Shown one piece after another: positions 35,957-46,261 of a stretch of DNA of 64,000 nucleotides (its first letter is position 1; each line of letters starts with the position of its first letter). The translations under genes and the position numbers were made by a program. The stretch is taken from contig NZ_CP075191.1 in NCBI RefSeq assembly GCF_020510625.1, positions 3,202,501 through 3,266,500 of the forward strand, given 5' to 3'. This DNA is from Ferribacterium limneticum (GTDB lineage Bacteria; Pseudomonadota; Gammaproteobacteria; Burkholderiales; Rhodocyclaceae). The notes beneath the pieces were generated by a model, which was given only the letters and a program-made list of their open reading frames with translations, did not search any database and had not been told where the DNA came from.

Positions 35957-36876
35957 ATGTAGCTGAACAGCGACAATTGCGCCGTTTTGGCAAAGGTTGC
36001 CTGCGTCGCCTCCAATTGCAGCTTCTTCTGGGAAATCTCGGTAATCGCCTTGGCGTAATCGAGATCTTCGATATCCGACAGTTGCTGGGCGTATTGCAGC
36101 GAGCGGTCCTCAGCGGTATTGGTCATGCTTTCCAACGAAGACTGGCGAGCACCGACGGTCGCCTGGTTGCGCAGGACGTTGTCGATCGAGGCATTGATGT
36201 TTTTCAGTGCATTGGTGTAGAGGGGGCTACCCGCCGATCCCCCCGGCGTATTGAGGAAGGTGATCATGTCCTGCACGGACTGGAACATCGACTGTCCAGT
36301 CGAAACACCATTCGAATCGACAACATTTACAAATACATCGTTGCCACTCAGGTTGGTCGTCACGAACTGGCTGGCCGTCACCTGCAGCTTTTGCTGGCCG
36401 TCATCGCCGTTATACGTTACCGGCGACCCGGTGAAGGGCGTAATCGTCGACTGGAAACCGGCAAAGACATAACGCCCGTTACCGTCCTGGGTATTGGCCA
36501 GGCTGACCAGGCTGTCCAGGCGCTCAGACAGCTCGGCGGCGATCGCCTTCCGGTTGGAATCGGAATAGGCGCCGTTACCGGCGGCAATCGACTTCTCGTA
36601 AATATTGACCAGTTCTTCGTTGATGCCTTGCAAGGTGCTGTCCAGCGCCGACAACTTGCTATCGGCCGCTCCCTGGTTTTTCAGGTACAACTCGTTGACT
36701 GCGGACGACTGGGTGACCATCAGGGCTTGGGCGGCGCCGATCGGATCATCCTTCGGCGTGACGATACGCCGCCCGGTGCTGACCTGGTTTTGTGCGGAAT
36801 AAAGGTCGCTTTGCAGATTCTGGATACCGGCGGTTCCGCCGTTGTAAATCTGCATGGTGCTGATGCGCATGCTCAT
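35953..36876 (-). CDS. flgL: hook-filament junction protein FlgL
   Basis: FlgL (HAP3) joins hook to filament. The 307-residue protein has flagellin-like ends: MRISTMQIYNGG at the N-terminus and a C-terminal helix region LQLEATQATFAKTAQLSLFSYI (shown in part as QATFAKTAQLSLF). The length is typical. AGGAGA precedes the ATG at 36876. It follows flgK by 15 nt and overlaps the lipoprotein gene. Confidence 0.96.
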   Translation of the reverse strand: MSMRISTMQIYNGGTAGIQNLQSDLYSAQNQVSTGRRIVTPKDDPIGAAQALMVTQSSAVNELYLKNQGAADSKLSALDSTLQGINEELVNIYEKSIAAGNGAYSDSNRKAIAAELSERLDSLVSLANTQDGNGRYVFAGFQSTITPFTGSPVTYNGDDGQQKLQVTASQFVTTNLSGNDVFVNVVDSNGVSTGQSMFQSVQDMITFLNTPGGSAGSPLYTNALKNINASIDNVLRNQATVGARQSSLESMTNTAEDRSLQYAQQLSDIEDLDYAKAITEISQKKLQLEATQATFAKTAQLSLFSYI

Positions 36877-36891
36877 GACGTTCTCCTGCGA

Positions 36892-38907
36892 TTACCGGCC
36901 GATCGACAACAGGGTGTCGAATAGATTGGACGCAATTTCAATAACCTTGGCCGATGCCTGATAAGCCTGCTGATACTCGATCAGCTTGGCTGCCTCTTCA
37001 TCACTATTGACCCCGGATACCGCCTCACGGGCGGCGACGGCCTGATTAAGCAGGCTGGTCTGTGCCACCGACGAAATTTCCGCCGAGGCGGCCTTGTTGC
37101 CGACATCGTTGACGAAGGCGGCGTAGTTGTCCTGATAGGTCGCGTTGGCGCCCAGCATGGTGTTTTGCGTCTGCAAGTTGCCGAGCTTGACGATATTGCG
37201 GCCGTCTTCTACACCGGTCGCTGCCGCCAGGGTAAAGCTGTCTCCGTTGTTCGGAGCACCAGAAAGAACCAGCGACACCCCAGACCATCCCCCGCCGTTA
37301 ATGGCGATGGTCGCACCAGCGGTGTAGGGCACCGAGGATGGCATGGTGTAGGTGTTAGTCGTCGCACCGGCAGTGACGGTAACCGTACCTGTTGCCGGAA
37401 AGCCGCTGAGCGAACCTGCGTTGTAGCTCAGTGACAGCGCACTGCCCGTAGTAAAGCCTGCGGAATAAGAAACAGAGCTCACGCTGCCCGTTCCTGTGTT
37501 GGCGGCCGCACCTCTGGCAACTGCCTCCGATAGCCCGGCGGCGATCAGTCGCGGATCGGCTGAAATTTTGTCGCTGATGGCGAAGTTACGCGCTGCATCA
37601 CGTGTCGGCTGGATCAGGTAGCTGTCTCCATTGACAAAACCGACTGCTGGGTCAAGCGAAAACCCCTGAGGGTCTGTAGTCAGTTGGGTATTGATGGCCC
37701 CCACGTTGGCTCCGGTCCACGAGGTATTGTCCGACAGCCGGGTCAGGGTCAGGGCGCCGGACTCAAAAGACAGACGATAATCGCTGGCTGTCAGATTCGA
37801 GTAGTAGTTCGTCCCGTTGGTTGTAACCGGATCCAAGGTGATGGAAACAGTCGGGCTGCCAGTTGCGTTTTTCGAATTTGGGATGACATCGGGCGTGCCG
37901 ACCGAAAAGAACTCGCTGACGAAATTGGCGCTGCCATTGGCGTTGCCGAGCAAATCCCGACCCAGCGCGTGCTGTGCATTGAAGGTTTGGGTGAAGCTCG
38001 TTGCCATCAGGCCCAGTTGATTGAACGAAGCGTCCAGCGCCTCGCTGCGGAAACTGAGCAAGCCACCGAGCTTGCCGCCGCTGATCAGCGACTCCGGCAA
38101 TTCCTGAATGTTGCCCGTCGGCCCGACCAGGCCGATAACGTTACGCGACCGGTCGGCCGAGGCCGGTTCGGCCGACATCATGGTGACCTGCGAGCCAACG
38201 ACGAGTTGCTGGCCGCTACCGACAAAAACGTTGTAGCTGCCATTAGTATTGCTCGTCACCGTTACCTTGACGAGTTCATTGAGGTCGGCAACCAGCTTGT
38301 CGCGCTTGTCGTAAAGGTCGTTGGCGGGCTGGCCGCCGATGGCGCCGGCAGAAATGATCTTTTCGTTCAGATCGGCAATCTGCGTGCTGTAGGTATTGAT
38401 CTGACCGACGGTATCCCTGACCTGGGAATTGATCCCCGCCTCGATCTCGGTCAGGCGCTCGTACATGCTGCGATAACCGGTCGTCATCGTTTCGGCCGCC
38501 GAAACCATGGACTGGCGTGCCGAGATCGACGATGGATTGGTGGCCACGGACTGCGCCGCATCGAAAAACTTCTGCATCAGCGGCGTCAGCCCGGCCTCCT
38601 TGTCGGCCAGCATGTTGTCGATCTGCGAAACCTGGGCGTAATAGGTGTCGAGCGCACTGACGTTGGTCTGCGCATTGAGTACCTGGGTGGTCAGCGCCTG
38701 GCTGAACATGCGTTCGACCGTAACTACATGCACCCCCTGGCCAATGCCGCCGGCACCGGTCATCACACTCGGATTCGACGCCTGGAGGGTGCGCTGACGG
38801 GTATAACCTTCCGTGCTGAGGTTGGAAATGTTGTTTCCGGTAGTCAACAAGCCGGCCTGAGCGGCATTGATGCCGGTCATGGCGATACTGATCAAACCGC
38901 TGCCCAT
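36892..38907 (-). CDS. flgK: hook-filament junction protein FlgK
   Basis: FlgK (HAP1) connects the hook to FlgL. The 671-residue product has the N-terminal hook-type motif (GLISIAMTGINAAQAGLLTT in part) and the C-terminal helix ending in ASNLFDTLLSIGR. Between them is a long variable beta-rich region with repeated Ser/Gly/Thr segments (about 340-580). It has a GGAGA ribosome site and its own sigma-28 promoter at 38929-38955. It forms one transcript with flgL and the lipoprotein. Confidence 0.96.
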   Translation of the reverse strand: MGSGLISIAMTGINAAQAGLLTTGNNISNLSTEGYTRQRTLQASNPSVMTGAGGIGQGVHVVTVERMFSQALTTQVLNAQTNVSALDTYYAQVSQIDNMLADKEAGLTPLMQKFFDAAQSVATNPSSISARQSMVSAAETMTTGYRSMYERLTEIEAGINSQVRDTVGQINTYSTQIADLNEKIISAGAIGGQPANDLYDKRDKLVADLNELVKVTVTSNTNGSYNVFVGSGQQLVVGSQVTMMSAEPASADRSRNVIGLVGPTGNIQELPESLISGGKLGGLLSFRSEALDASFNQLGLMATSFTQTFNAQHALGRDLLGNANGSANFVSEFFSVGTPDVIPNSKNATGSPTVSITLDPVTTNGTNYYSNLTASDYRLSFESGALTLTRLSDNTSWTGANVGAINTQLTTDPQGFSLDPAVGFVNGDSYLIQPTRDAARNFAISDKISADPRLIAAGLSEAVARGAAANTGTGSVSSVSYSAGFTTGSALSLSYNAGSLSGFPATGTVTVTAGATTNTYTMPSSVPYTAGATIAINGGGWSGVSLVLSGAPNNGDSFTLAAATGVEDGRNIVKLGNLQTQNTMLGANATYQDNYAAFVNDVGNKAASAEISSVAQTSLLNQAVAAREAVSGVNSDEEAAKLIEYQQAYQASAKVIEIASNLFDTLLSIGR

Positions 38908-38928
38908 GAATTTTCTCCTTCCCGCCTG

Positions 38929-38955
38929 TTAACGGCACAAACGGGATTTACTTGA
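38929..38955 (-). promoter_or_regulatory. sigma-28 (FliA) promoter of flgKL
   Basis: Minus strand: TCAAGTAA, 11 nt, GCCGTTAA. The -10 differs from GCCGATAA by one base and the spacing is exact. It lies in the 51-nt gap between flgJ and flgK, 21 nt before the flgK start. Confidence 0.85.
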
Positions 38956-38958
38956 CCC

Positions 38959-39957
38959 TTAGCCGACCAGCGCCATGCGCAAGGTCGGGCCGTTGATGAT
39001 CCGGTTCAGCTTGTCGGCGTAGGCCGGATCAGTGGCATAACCTGCCCTCTGTAATCCTTTAGCAAACTCCGCGCCATCTTGCGAACCGATCACGCCGCCA
39101 TAGCGCGGGTTGTTGCGCAGCAGGTTGGCATAGTCGCGGAAAGCCTCTTCGTACGAGCCATAGGAGCGGAAACGCTCGACCGTGGACTGGGCCTGGCCAC
39201 CTACGTATTCGGTGGTCGCCGCCTCCACGGAGGAACCGTTCCAGCTCTTGCCGGCCTTGATGCCGAACAGGTTGTGGCTGGCCGAGCCATCGCTCTGGCG
39301 GATCTCGTTACGCCCCCAACCGCTCTCCAGGGCCGCATGGGCAACGAGGAACTGGGGAGAAATACCGGTGGAGCGCGAGGCTTCAACCGCATGCGGCCAG
39401 ACACGGCCGACGAACTCGCGGGCCGACAGCGGCAGCTCGGCATCGCTCATCGCAGCACCAGCCGCCTGATTCGTCACTGGGGTCGTTGCCGACTGCGTGG
39501 CGGCATAGGCCGCCGAAGTCGGCACGGACGAGGGTACGGCCAGCGTGCGCAGATGACGCCCATCAGATCCCGACAAGGGCAGCGCATTGCCGGCAGCGGC
39601 AGCATTTGCCGGCACCGTCTGTTCGGCAGTTGCCTGGCTAGCCGCGAGGTTCTTGCCCAGTTGCTGCTCGATCAGGCGGGCAAAACCGATGCCCTTGCCG
39701 CTGCCAGCCATGTTCTGCGCCATCTGCTGGTCGAGCAGGCCGGTATAGAAGCGCGAACTGTCACTGTTGAGCAGGCCATCCTGCGGCACGGTGTCGCGCA
39801 TGCTTTTCATCACCTGTTGCAGAAACAGGGCCTCGAACTGCTGTGCGGCTGCCTTCAGGCCCTCCTGCGGATTCTTGGCGAACTGGGTGCGCAGATCCTG
39901 CGCCGACTTGATGTCGAATGCCGCCCGGTTCGGCTGATTCTGGGTATTGATCGCCAT
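38959..39957 (-). CDS. flgJ: peptidoglycan hydrolase and rod assembly protein FlgJ
   Basis: FlgJ is the rod cap and clears peptidoglycan for the growing rod. The 332-residue product has the N-terminal rod-binding domain (about 25-110, FEALFLQQVMKSMRDTVP) and a C-terminal muramidase/glucosaminidase domain (about 165-330). The latter has the catalytic Glu region AHAALESGWGRNEI. Both domains are intact, as in Salmonella; a linker rich in Ala and Pro joins them. It begins just after flgI with no clear ribosome site. Confidence 0.95.
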   Translation of the reverse strand: MAINTQNQPNRAAFDIKSAQDLRTQFAKNPQEGLKAAAQQFEALFLQQVMKSMRDTVPQDGLLNSDSSRFYTGLLDQQMAQNMAGSGKGIGFARLIEQQLGKNLAASQATAEQTVPANAAAAGNALPLSGSDGRHLRTLAVPSSVPTSAAYAATQSATTPVTNQAAGAAMSDAELPLSAREFVGRVWPHAVEASRSTGISPQFLVAHAALESGWGRNEIRQSDGSASHNLFGIKAGKSWNGSSVEAATTEYVGGQAQSTVERFRSYGSYEEAFRDYANLLRNNPRYGGVIGSQDGAEFAKGLQRAGYATDPAYADKLNRIINGPTLRMALVG

Positions 39958-39962
39958 CGCCG

Positions 39963-41057
39963 TCAGATCACTTCGAGTTCAGCGCGCAAGGCACCGGCGG
40001 CCTTCATCGCCTGCAGAATGGCCAGCAGATCCATCGGGTTGGCGCCCAGGGCGTTGAGGGCCTTGACCACCTCGGCCAGACTGGCGCCAGCCTTCACGTT
40101 CATCAGGCTGCCGTTGTCCTGCTTGACCTGGATATCGGCGCCCTGCCCGAACTGCGGTTGCGGCGCATCGACGACAACCGACAGGTTGCCATGCGCCACG
40201 GCACACGCATCCAGCGCCACCTTCTGGTTCATGACCACCGAACCGGTGCGCGAATTGACGATGACACGTGCCAGGCCGACGACCGGCTGGATTTCCAGGT
40301 TATCGACACGACCAAGGAAGGCGACCCGGGCATCGCTGTCTTCCGGCACTCGCACCGCGATGCGTCGACCATCGATGGCCTGCGCCGTACCCGGCTGGGT
40401 GATCTTGTTGATGGCATCGACCATTTTCTGTGCCGTGCCAAAATCGGTATTGGCCAGTTCGTAATAGACCATGCCACCCTGGCCGAGCGCCGTCGGAACC
40501 GCTCTCTCGACCGTTGCCCCGGCCGGGATGCGACCGGCCGACAAGTGATTGACCGTCACCTTAGAACCACCGGACGATGCGCCGGCACCGCCGACCAGCA
40601 CATTGCCCTGGGCCATGGCGTAGACCTGGCCGTCGGCACCTTTCATCTGCGTCATCAGCAGGGTGCCGCCGCGCAGGCTCTTGGCGTTGCCCATCGACGA
40701 AACCGTCACGTCGATCGGCTGACCGGGCCGGGCGTAGGCCGGCAGGCTGGCGGTCACCATCACAGCGGCCACGTTCTTCAGCTGGAGTTTCTGGGACTGT
40801 TCAGCCGTCAGATTCACGCCCATCTGCGACAGCATGTTGCCGATGGCCTGGGTAGTGAACGGGGTCTGCGTCGTCTGGTCGCCGGTATTGTCGAGGCCAA
40901 CCACAATGCCGTAACCGAGCAACTGGTTGCTACGCACGCCCTGGATGCTGGCCAAATCCTTGATGCGCTCGGCCAGAACAGGCTGGCTCCAGAGCGGCAG
41001 GATACAGACGACCAGAATTGCCGCCTGCCGGAACACTTTGCCGCTATTTGCCTTCAT
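39963..41057 (-). CDS. flgI: flagellar P-ring protein FlgI
   Basis: FlgI forms the P ring in the peptidoglycan layer. The 364-residue product has a cleavable signal peptide (about 1-29, ending VLAE) and the conserved start [26 protein letters not shown] (in part [17 protein letters not shown]). It ends with the [25 protein letters not shown] segment shared by the family. FlgA acts as its chaperone and is encoded at 46333. Confidence 0.97.
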   Translation of the reverse strand: MKANSGKVFRQAAILVVCILPLWSQPVLAERIKDLASIQGVRSNQLLGYGIVVGLDNTGDQTTQTPFTTQAIGNMLSQMGVNLTAEQSQKLQLKNVAAVMVTASLPAYARPGQPIDVTVSSMGNAKSLRGGTLLMTQMKGADGQVYAMAQGNVLVGGAGASSGGSKVTVNHLSAGRIPAGATVERAVPTALGQGGMVYYELANTDFGTAQKMVDAINKITQPGTAQAIDGRRIAVRVPEDSDARVAFLGRVDNLEIQPVVGLARVIVNSRTGSVVMNQKVALDACAVAHGNLSVVVDAPQPQFGQGADIQVKQDNGSLMNVKAGASLAEVVKALNALGANPMDLLAILQAMKAAGALRAELEVI

Positions 41058-41080
41058 GTCACGCCTCCGCCATTTGATTC

Positions 41081-41740
41081 CTAGAATGGCAGTACATTAA
41101 GGAAGAAGCGTGCCAGCCAGCCCATGGCCTGCGATTCGGCCATCTGCCCGGAGGACTTGTACTCGATGCGGGCATCGGCAATCTTCGACGACTCAACCGT
41201 ATTGGTCGCATCGACGAAGCTCGGGTTGACGACCCCGGAAATACGCACGAATTCCTGTTCCTCGCCGACTGATACCTGCTTCTCGCCGGATACCAGCAGA
41301 TTGCCGTTGGGCAACACGTCAATCACGGTCACCGTCATGTTGCCGTTGAATATGTTGTTGCTGGCGGCCTCGCCCTTGCCGCTGAACGCCGTCGAACTGC
41401 CGGCCGACAGCTCGGCCGATCCCGGCATGATGCGGCTGAACAAGCCGGTAGAGGCGCCGATGGAAGCCTTCTGGGTATTCGACTTGTCCACCTTGTTGTT
41501 GGACTTGGTCGATGCCGTGGTGCTCTCGGTAATCTTGACCGTGATCGTGTCACCAACGTAACGAGCGCGCCGATCCTCGAACAGGGGACGGGCCGACACC
41601 GCCTGGTAGATGGCACCATTGGCATTGACCGCCTCGTAGCGCGGGGTCGGCCGCATGCTCATCGGCTGGTGCACGTTGGTCGGCGGCACCGTCGAACAGG
41701 CTGCCGTCGCCAACAGGAAGAGCCAGGACAGGTTTTTCAT
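41081..41740 (-). CDS. flgH: flagellar L-ring lipoprotein FlgH
   Basis: FlgH forms the L ring in the outer membrane. The 219-residue product begins with a lipoprotein signal (about 1-15, lipobox ATAAC). It carries the conserved [17 protein letters not shown] segment and the C-terminal [20 protein letters not shown] region. Length is typical. It lies between flgG and flgI as usual. Confidence 0.96.
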   Translation of the reverse strand: MKNLSWLFLLATAACSTVPPTNVHQPMSMRPTPRYEAVNANGAIYQAVSARPLFEDRRARYVGDTITVKITESTTASTKSNNKVDKSNTQKASIGASTGLFSRIMPGSAELSAGSSTAFSGKGEAASNNIFNGNMTVTVIDVLPNGNLLVSGEKQVSVGEEQEFVRISGVVNPSFVDATNTVESSKIADARIEYKSSGQMAESQAMGWLARFFLNVLPF

Positions 41741-41749
41741 GGTCTTACC

Positions 41750-42532
41750 TCACAACTGGGTGAGCCGCCCCAGCATGGCGTCGGAGGTGGATACCACCTT
41801 CGAATTCAATTCGTAGGCGCGCTGCGTCTGGATCATGGTGACCAGTTCCTCGGCCACGTTGACGTTGGACGTTTCGACGTAGCCCTGATTGACAATGCCG
41901 GCACCGTTGGTGCCCGGGGTGTTCGGGGTCGGCGTGCCGCTGGCGGCAGTTTCCAGGAAGAGGTTCTGGCCGATGCTCTGCAGGCCGCCCGGGTTGATGA
42001 AGGTCGCCAGCTGAATGCTGCCGATCTGGGTCGTTGCGGCGGTACCCGACTGGGTGATCGATACCGTGCCGTCCGTACCGATGCTGACGCTCAGGGCATT
42101 GGCCGGAATGGTGATGTTCGGCTGCACCGGGTAACCGTCGGCCGTCACGATCTGGCCCTGGTTGTCTTTCTGGAAGGAGCCGTCGCGGGTGTAACCGGTG
42201 GTGCCATCCGGCAGCAAGACCTGGAAGAAGCCATTGCCCTGCACGGCAACATCGAGCGAGTTGTCGGTCTTCTGGATGTTGCCCTGCGTGAAGATGCGCG
42301 CCGTGGATACCGGGCGCACACCGGTGCCCAGCTGCAGGCCGGAGGGAATCTGCGTCTGTTGCGACGACTGGGCGCCCGGCTGGCGCAGGGTCTGGTACAG
42401 CAAATCCTCGAATACGGCGCGGCCGCGCTTGAAGCCATTGGTGCTGACGTTGGCCAGGTTGTTCGAGATGACATCAAGCTGGGTCTGCTGGGCATCAAGG
42501 CCGGTACGCGCAATCCACAGGGAACGGATCAT
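41750..42532 (-). CDS. flgG: distal rod protein FlgG
   Basis: FlgG builds the distal rod, which passes through the P and L rings. The 260-residue product has the canonical start [20 protein letters not shown], the N-terminal rod motif [18 protein letters not shown] and the C-terminal helix [20 protein letters not shown]. Its length is exact for the family. It follows flgF by about 20 nt. Confidence 0.97.
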   Translation of the reverse strand: MIRSLWIARTGLDAQQTQLDVISNNLANVSTNGFKRGRAVFEDLLYQTLRQPGAQSSQQTQIPSGLQLGTGVRPVSTARIFTQGNIQKTDNSLDVAVQGNGFFQVLLPDGTTGYTRDGSFQKDNQGQIVTADGYPVQPNITIPANALSVSIGTDGTVSITQSGTAATTQIGSIQLATFINPGGLQSIGQNLFLETAASGTPTPNTPGTNGAGIVNQGYVETSNVNVAEELVTMIQTQRAYELNSKVVSTSDAMLGRLTQL

Positions 42533-42552
42533 GATTTTTTCCTATCGGGATA

Positions 42553-43296
42553 TCAGGCATTCAGTGACAACAACTGGTCAGCGCGCTGGGCGTTGGTATC
42601 CGCCGTCTGCAACATCTTGACCTGCATTTCGAACTGGCGGGCCAGGCTGATCAGGTTGACCATCGAATCGGTCACATTGACGTTGCTGCCCTCCAGCGTG
42701 CCGGAAGCCACCTTGACCCGCTCATCGGCGGCAGCCGGCTGGCCGTTACGCTGACGGAACAGACCGTCAGCGCCGCGGACCAGATCGGCCTCTGGCGGAT
42801 TGACCAGCTTGATCCGGCCGATGGCGTTGGCGTTGTTCGGCGTACCGAAGTTGGGCACCACCGACACCGTACCATCCGGCGCGATCTCGATGATGTTGTC
42901 GGGCGGGATGTTGATCGGGCCGCCGTCGCCGAGCACGGTATGGCCACTCTTGGTCTGCAGCAGGCCGATGACATCGACATCCAGGCTACCGGCGCGGGTG
43001 TAAGCCTCGCTGCCATCGGGCAACTGCACGGCGATCCAGCCCTTGCCATTGACCGCCACATCGAGGTTACGGCCGGTGAACATCAACGGCCCCTCGTCCA
43101 TCACGTCGCTGACCGACGCATCCACCGTGAACGCCCGCGTCGGCATGCCTTCGCCGATCACCGGCACGGCACGGAAGCGATGCTCCTGCGCCTTGAAGCC
43201 GATGGTGCTGGCGTTGGCCAGGTTGTTCGCCGTACCGGCCTGCTGCATGAAGACATGCTTGGCGCCGGTCATCGCGGTGTAGATCAGGCGGTCCAT
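42553..43296 (-). CDS. flgF: proximal rod protein FlgF
   Basis: FlgF is a proximal rod subunit. The 247-residue product begins MDRLIYTAMTGAKHVFMQQAG and has the rod motif NNLANASTIGFKAQEHRF; the C-terminal helix has DSMVNLISLARQFEMQVKML. Length and order between flgE and flgG are typical. Confidence 0.96.
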   Translation of the reverse strand: MDRLIYTAMTGAKHVFMQQAGTANNLANASTIGFKAQEHRFRAVPVIGEGMPTRAFTVDASVSDVMDEGPLMFTGRNLDVAVNGKGWIAVQLPDGSEAYTRAGSLDVDVIGLLQTKSGHTVLGDGGPINIPPDNIIEIAPDGTVSVVPNFGTPNNANAIGRIKLVNPPEADLVRGADGLFRQRNGQPAAADERVKVASGTLEGSNVNVTDSMVNLISLARQFEMQVKMLQTADTNAQRADQLLSLNA

Positions 43297-43315
43297 GCGG
43301 TTAGCCTCGTCCTAC

Positions 43316-44632
43316 TTAGCGAATATTGACCAGGGTTTGCATGATCTGGTCCTGGGTCTTGATCGACTGGGCGTTCGCCTGGTAGTTGCGCTGCTGGACG
43401 ATCATGTTGACCAGTTCGCCGGTCAGGTCGACGTTCGACTCCTCGACCGCACCGGACTGAAGAACACCGAGCGTTCCGGTGTCGGGCGTACCGACCTTGG
43501 GCTGGCCCGAGCTTGCGGTTTCAATCCAGGCGTTGTTGCCGACCGACATCAGGCCGTTCGGGTTGGTGAAGTTGGCAAGGACGATCTGTGCCAGGTTCTT
43601 GGTCTGGCCGTTGCTGTAGTTGCCCTGGATGACACCATCCGGACCGATCGACAGGCCGGCCAGGTTGCCCGAGGTATAGCCGTCCTGGGTCAGCTCGTTG
43701 ACGCTGAACTTGGCACCGAATTGGGTGGAATCGCGGTAGTCGATGGGGAAGGACAAGGTAGGGGTAGCGCTGTTGGTCAAACCATTGGCGTTCATTACCC
43801 CAGTCAAATCAATGGTGACGTTGCTGGCGGCAGTCGGAGAAATCAATGTCCCACCGGAATTGAAATTCAACCGGGTTGCACCCATCGATGGCGTCAGACT
43901 CTCACCATTGACCCCATCCACCTGGTAGTGAACATTCCAGGCGCCGGTCGTACCTGCCGCATCGGTACCCGCTACGGCATCCTTGGTGAAATACATCGTC
44001 ATGCTGTGCGGATTACCCAGCGAGTCGTAGATCGTCAGTGCCGTCGAGTAATTGTAGGTATTGGTGTTCGGAGCTTGGGTGGCAGTCGCCGGCGTCACCC
44101 AGGTCTTCGTCGCCTGGGTTGAGTCCAGTTGCAGCGAGGCAAAGACCCCGGACCGGGACGAGCCGCTGGCCCCGGTCGCCACCGGATCGATACTGCGCGT
44201 CGAGATACGCAGGGACTCGGGGGTACTGGCCGTGATCAGGCCGGCGGCATCGGCGATGTAGCCGGTCACGTTGTCCTGTGTGTCATTGACCAGGAAACCG
44301 TTGGCGTCGATATGGAACTGGCCGTTGCGCGAGTAGGTCACCGCACCGTCCTGCGACATCCGGAAGAAACCGTTGCCATTGATCGCGATATCGAGCGAGT
44401 TGCTGGTCGTCGTGATGTTGCCCTGCGTGTATTGCTGCACGATGGCGCTGGCCGAGACACCGATACCGACCTGAGAGGCGCCGCCGCCCGACAGCGAGGC
44501 AGCATAGACGTCCGCGAAATGGGTGGCCGCTCCCTTGAAGCCGACGGTGCTGGCGTTGGCGATGTTGTTGCTGGTGACATCCAGCGCCTTGGAGGAAGTA
44601 TTGAGGCCGCTCAGCCCTTGTTGGAATGCCAT
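43316..44632 (-). CDS. flgE: flagellar hook protein FlgE
   Basis: FlgE polymerises into the hook that transmits torque to the filament. The 438-residue product starts MAFQQGLSGLNTSSKALDVT with the NNIANASTVGFKGAATHF motif. It has a variable middle (about 150-330) and ends with the conserved helix ELVNMIVQQRNYQANAQSIK. It follows flgD by 15 nt. Confidence 0.97.
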   Translation of the reverse strand: MAFQQGLSGLNTSSKALDVTSNNIANASTVGFKGAATHFADVYAASLSGGGASQVGIGVSASAIVQQYTQGNITTTSNSLDIAINGNGFFRMSQDGAVTYSRNGQFHIDANGFLVNDTQDNVTGYIADAAGLITASTPESLRISTRSIDPVATGASGSSRSGVFASLQLDSTQATKTWVTPATATQAPNTNTYNYSTALTIYDSLGNPHSMTMYFTKDAVAGTDAAGTTGAWNVHYQVDGVNGESLTPSMGATRLNFNSGGTLISPTAASNVTIDLTGVMNANGLTNSATPTLSFPIDYRDSTQFGAKFSVNELTQDGYTSGNLAGLSIGPDGVIQGNYSNGQTKNLAQIVLANFTNPNGLMSVGNNAWIETASSGQPKVGTPDTGTLGVLQSGAVEESNVDLTGELVNMIVQQRNYQANAQSIKTQDQIMQTLVNIR

Positions 44633-44647
44633 TGCTGTCTCCCGAAA

Positions 44648-45328
44648 TTACATGAATTGCAGTACGTCATCGAAAGCGACCGTTTCGCCCGAGGAAAGCT
44701 CAAGTACGAAGGAGGTGCCGCTTCTTACTACAGCAGATACCGTGCCAAGTTGAATCGGCGTCGTGCTTACCTTGCTGCCATTGGCGCTCGCCTCGACCGA
44801 GAAGCTGTAGTTGCCGTCGGGCACTTGCGTTCCGTTGGCGTTCTTGCCGTCCCACTCGAAGGCGACGGTGCCGGCTGGCTGCTTGCCCAGCTCCTGGGTC
44901 TGCACGGTCTTGCCGGTGCTGTCCTTGATGGTGACGATGACCGAGGTGGCTGAACTGCCCAATGTTGCCGCGCCCTGTGCCTGACCGTTGGTCAGCGCCA
45001 GGCGATTGCCTTCGACCAGCACGTTGGAGCCGATGGCACCGGCCGCCTGCAGTGCTTGCGAGGTGTTGTACGAGGACAGCAGGGTGGTCAGTGTCGTGTT
45101 CAGCCCCTGGATACCTTCGAGCATGCTGATCTGGGCCAACTGCGAGGTCATCTGCGCGTTGTCCATCGGGTTCAGCGGATCCTGATTCTGCAACTGCGTG
45201 GTCAACATGGTCAGGAAGCTGTCCTGCATATCCTGGGCTGTCTTGCTCTTGCTGGTGCTCGAGCCATTGCTGCCGTTCAGCGTCTTGATCAGATCGTTGG
45301 TGCTGGAGGTCGAATTGACGGTGCTCAT
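44648..45328 (-). CDS. flgD: hook cap/assembly protein FlgD
   Basis: FlgD caps the growing hook. The 226-residue product has the N-terminal QNQDPLNPMDNAQMTSQLAQ signature at about 45-65 and a C-terminal FlgD Tudor-like/Ig region (about 105-220, with FEWDGKNANGTQVPDG). It lies between flgC and flgE, as in the standard operon. Ser/Asn/Thr-rich residues 1-30 are low complexity. Confidence 0.96.
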   Translation of the reverse strand: MSTVNSTSSTNDLIKTLNGSNGSSTSKSKTAQDMQDSFLTMLTTQLQNQDPLNPMDNAQMTSQLAQISMLEGIQGLNTTLTTLLSSYNTSQALQAAGAIGSNVLVEGNRLALTNGQAQGAATLGSSATSVIVTIKDSTGKTVQTQELGKQPAGTVAFEWDGKNANGTQVPDGNYSFSVEASANGSKVSTTPIQLGTVSAVVRSGTSFVLELSSGETVAFDDVLQFM

Positions 45329-45343
45329 GGGGATGTACTCCGG

Positions 45344-45757
45344 TTAGCCTTGGCCGATGCTCAGGGTGCGCAGCAGCATGGTCTTGGCGGTGTTCATGAC
45401 CTCGACGTTGGTCTGGTAGGAACGAGAGGCGGAAATCATGTTGGTCATTTCCTCGACCACGTTGACATTGGGAAAGGCGACATAACCCTTCTCGTCGGCA
45501 ACGGGGTTCTTCGGGTCATAGACCATGCGGGGAGGCGAGGCGTCGTCGACTACTTGACGAACCCGAACGCCCTTGGACAACTCGCCGGTGTTGCCCATCG
45601 GCGTTGCTTCAAAAACCACCTGCTTGGCACGGTACGGCTTGCCATCGGAAGACACGACGCTGTCAGCATTGGCCAGGTTGGAGGCCACGGCGTTGAGGCG
45701 CATCGACTGGGCTGTCATGGCGCTCGATGAAACCTGGAAGACATTGAAAAGACTCAT
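45344..45757 (-). CDS. flgC: proximal rod protein FlgC
   Basis: FlgC is a proximal rod subunit. The 137-residue product has the rod motif [17 protein letters not shown] at its N-terminus. The conserved [30 protein letters not shown] region (in part [14 protein letters not shown]) and a C-terminal helix ending [13 protein letters not shown] follow. It follows flgB by about nine nt. Confidence 0.97.
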   Translation of the reverse strand: MSLFNVFQVSSSAMTAQSMRLNAVASNLANADSVVSSDGKPYRAKQVVFEATPMGNTGELSKGVRVRQVVDDASPPRMVYDPKNPVADEKGYVAFPNVNVVEEMTNMISASRSYQTNVEVMNTAKTMLLRTLSIGQG

Positions 45758-45766
45758 GATTGCACC

Positions 45767-46177
45767 TTAGGAGTTGGTTGAAGCCAGGGCGCTGCGTATG
45801 CCCTTGAACTTGTCGCCAATCAACTGGGTCAGGATCTGATATTGCATGGCGTTGTCGGTGATCTGGGCGCGCTCGACATCCATGTCGACCGTATTGCCAT
45901 CGACCGCCGACTGGGTTTCCTTGCGGTACTGGAGTTGTGCAGTGCCGCTGCCACTGCCGCCGCTGATATGGCCGGCCGAGGTGGTGGCCAGTGCAATGCC
46001 GCCAACCTGCGCACGGCCGGACAGGGCGTTCTGCATGGCGGTCCCGAAGTTGAAATCACGCGCCTTGTAATTGGGCGTATCGGCATTGGCAATATTTGAG
46101 GCCAGAGCCTGATGGCGCTGCGTACGCAGATTCAGGGCCTGACTGTATACCGATAGGTGTTGTTCGAGATTTGCCAT
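45767..46177 (-). CDS. flgB: proximal rod protein FlgB
   Basis: FlgB is a proximal rod subunit and the first gene of the flgBCDEFGHIJ run. The 136-residue product has the motif RHQALASNIANADTPNYKAR. Two adjacent ATGs exist at 46180 and 46177. The second is chosen because GGAG ends six nt before it, but the first is possible. A consensus sigma-54 promoter lies upstream at 46206-46221. Confidence 0.95.
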   Translation of the reverse strand: MANLEQHLSVYSQALNLRTQRHQALASNIANADTPNYKARDFNFGTAMQNALSGRAQVGGIALATTSAGHISGGSGSGTAQLQYRKETQSAVDGNTVDMDVERAQITDNAMQYQILTQLIGDKFKGIRSALASTNS

Positions 46178-46205
46178 CATTCGCTCCAGAGTTCGGTCTT
46201 TTAAA

Positions 46206-46221
46206 AGCACGCTCCGTGCCA
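46206..46221 (-). promoter_or_regulatory. sigma-54 promoter of the flgB operon
   Basis: Minus strand: TGGCACGGAGCGTGCT. TGGCACG at -24 is a perfect consensus, and GG to GC spacing is exactly 10 nt, with GTGC replacing TTGC. It stands 29 nt before the flgB start. FlrC is the likely activator. Confidence 0.9.
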
Positions 46222-46261
46222 CACCTCAGGTAAAGCTTTTTGCCGGGAGTTTTTGGCCTGA

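Noticed and set aside
37684..38955. 423-residue open frame on the plus strand
   Set aside because: It lies fully antisense to flgK and the flgK-flgJ gap. GC-rich codon use on the other strand keeps the frame open; no domain is recognisable.
39079..40464. 461-residue open frame on the plus strand
   Set aside because: Antisense to flgJ and flgI, with low-complexity Arg/Gly-rich translation and no ribosome site; a shadow frame.
41669..42754. 361-residue open frame on the plus strand
   Set aside because: Antisense to flgH-flgG-flgF; no recognisable protein.
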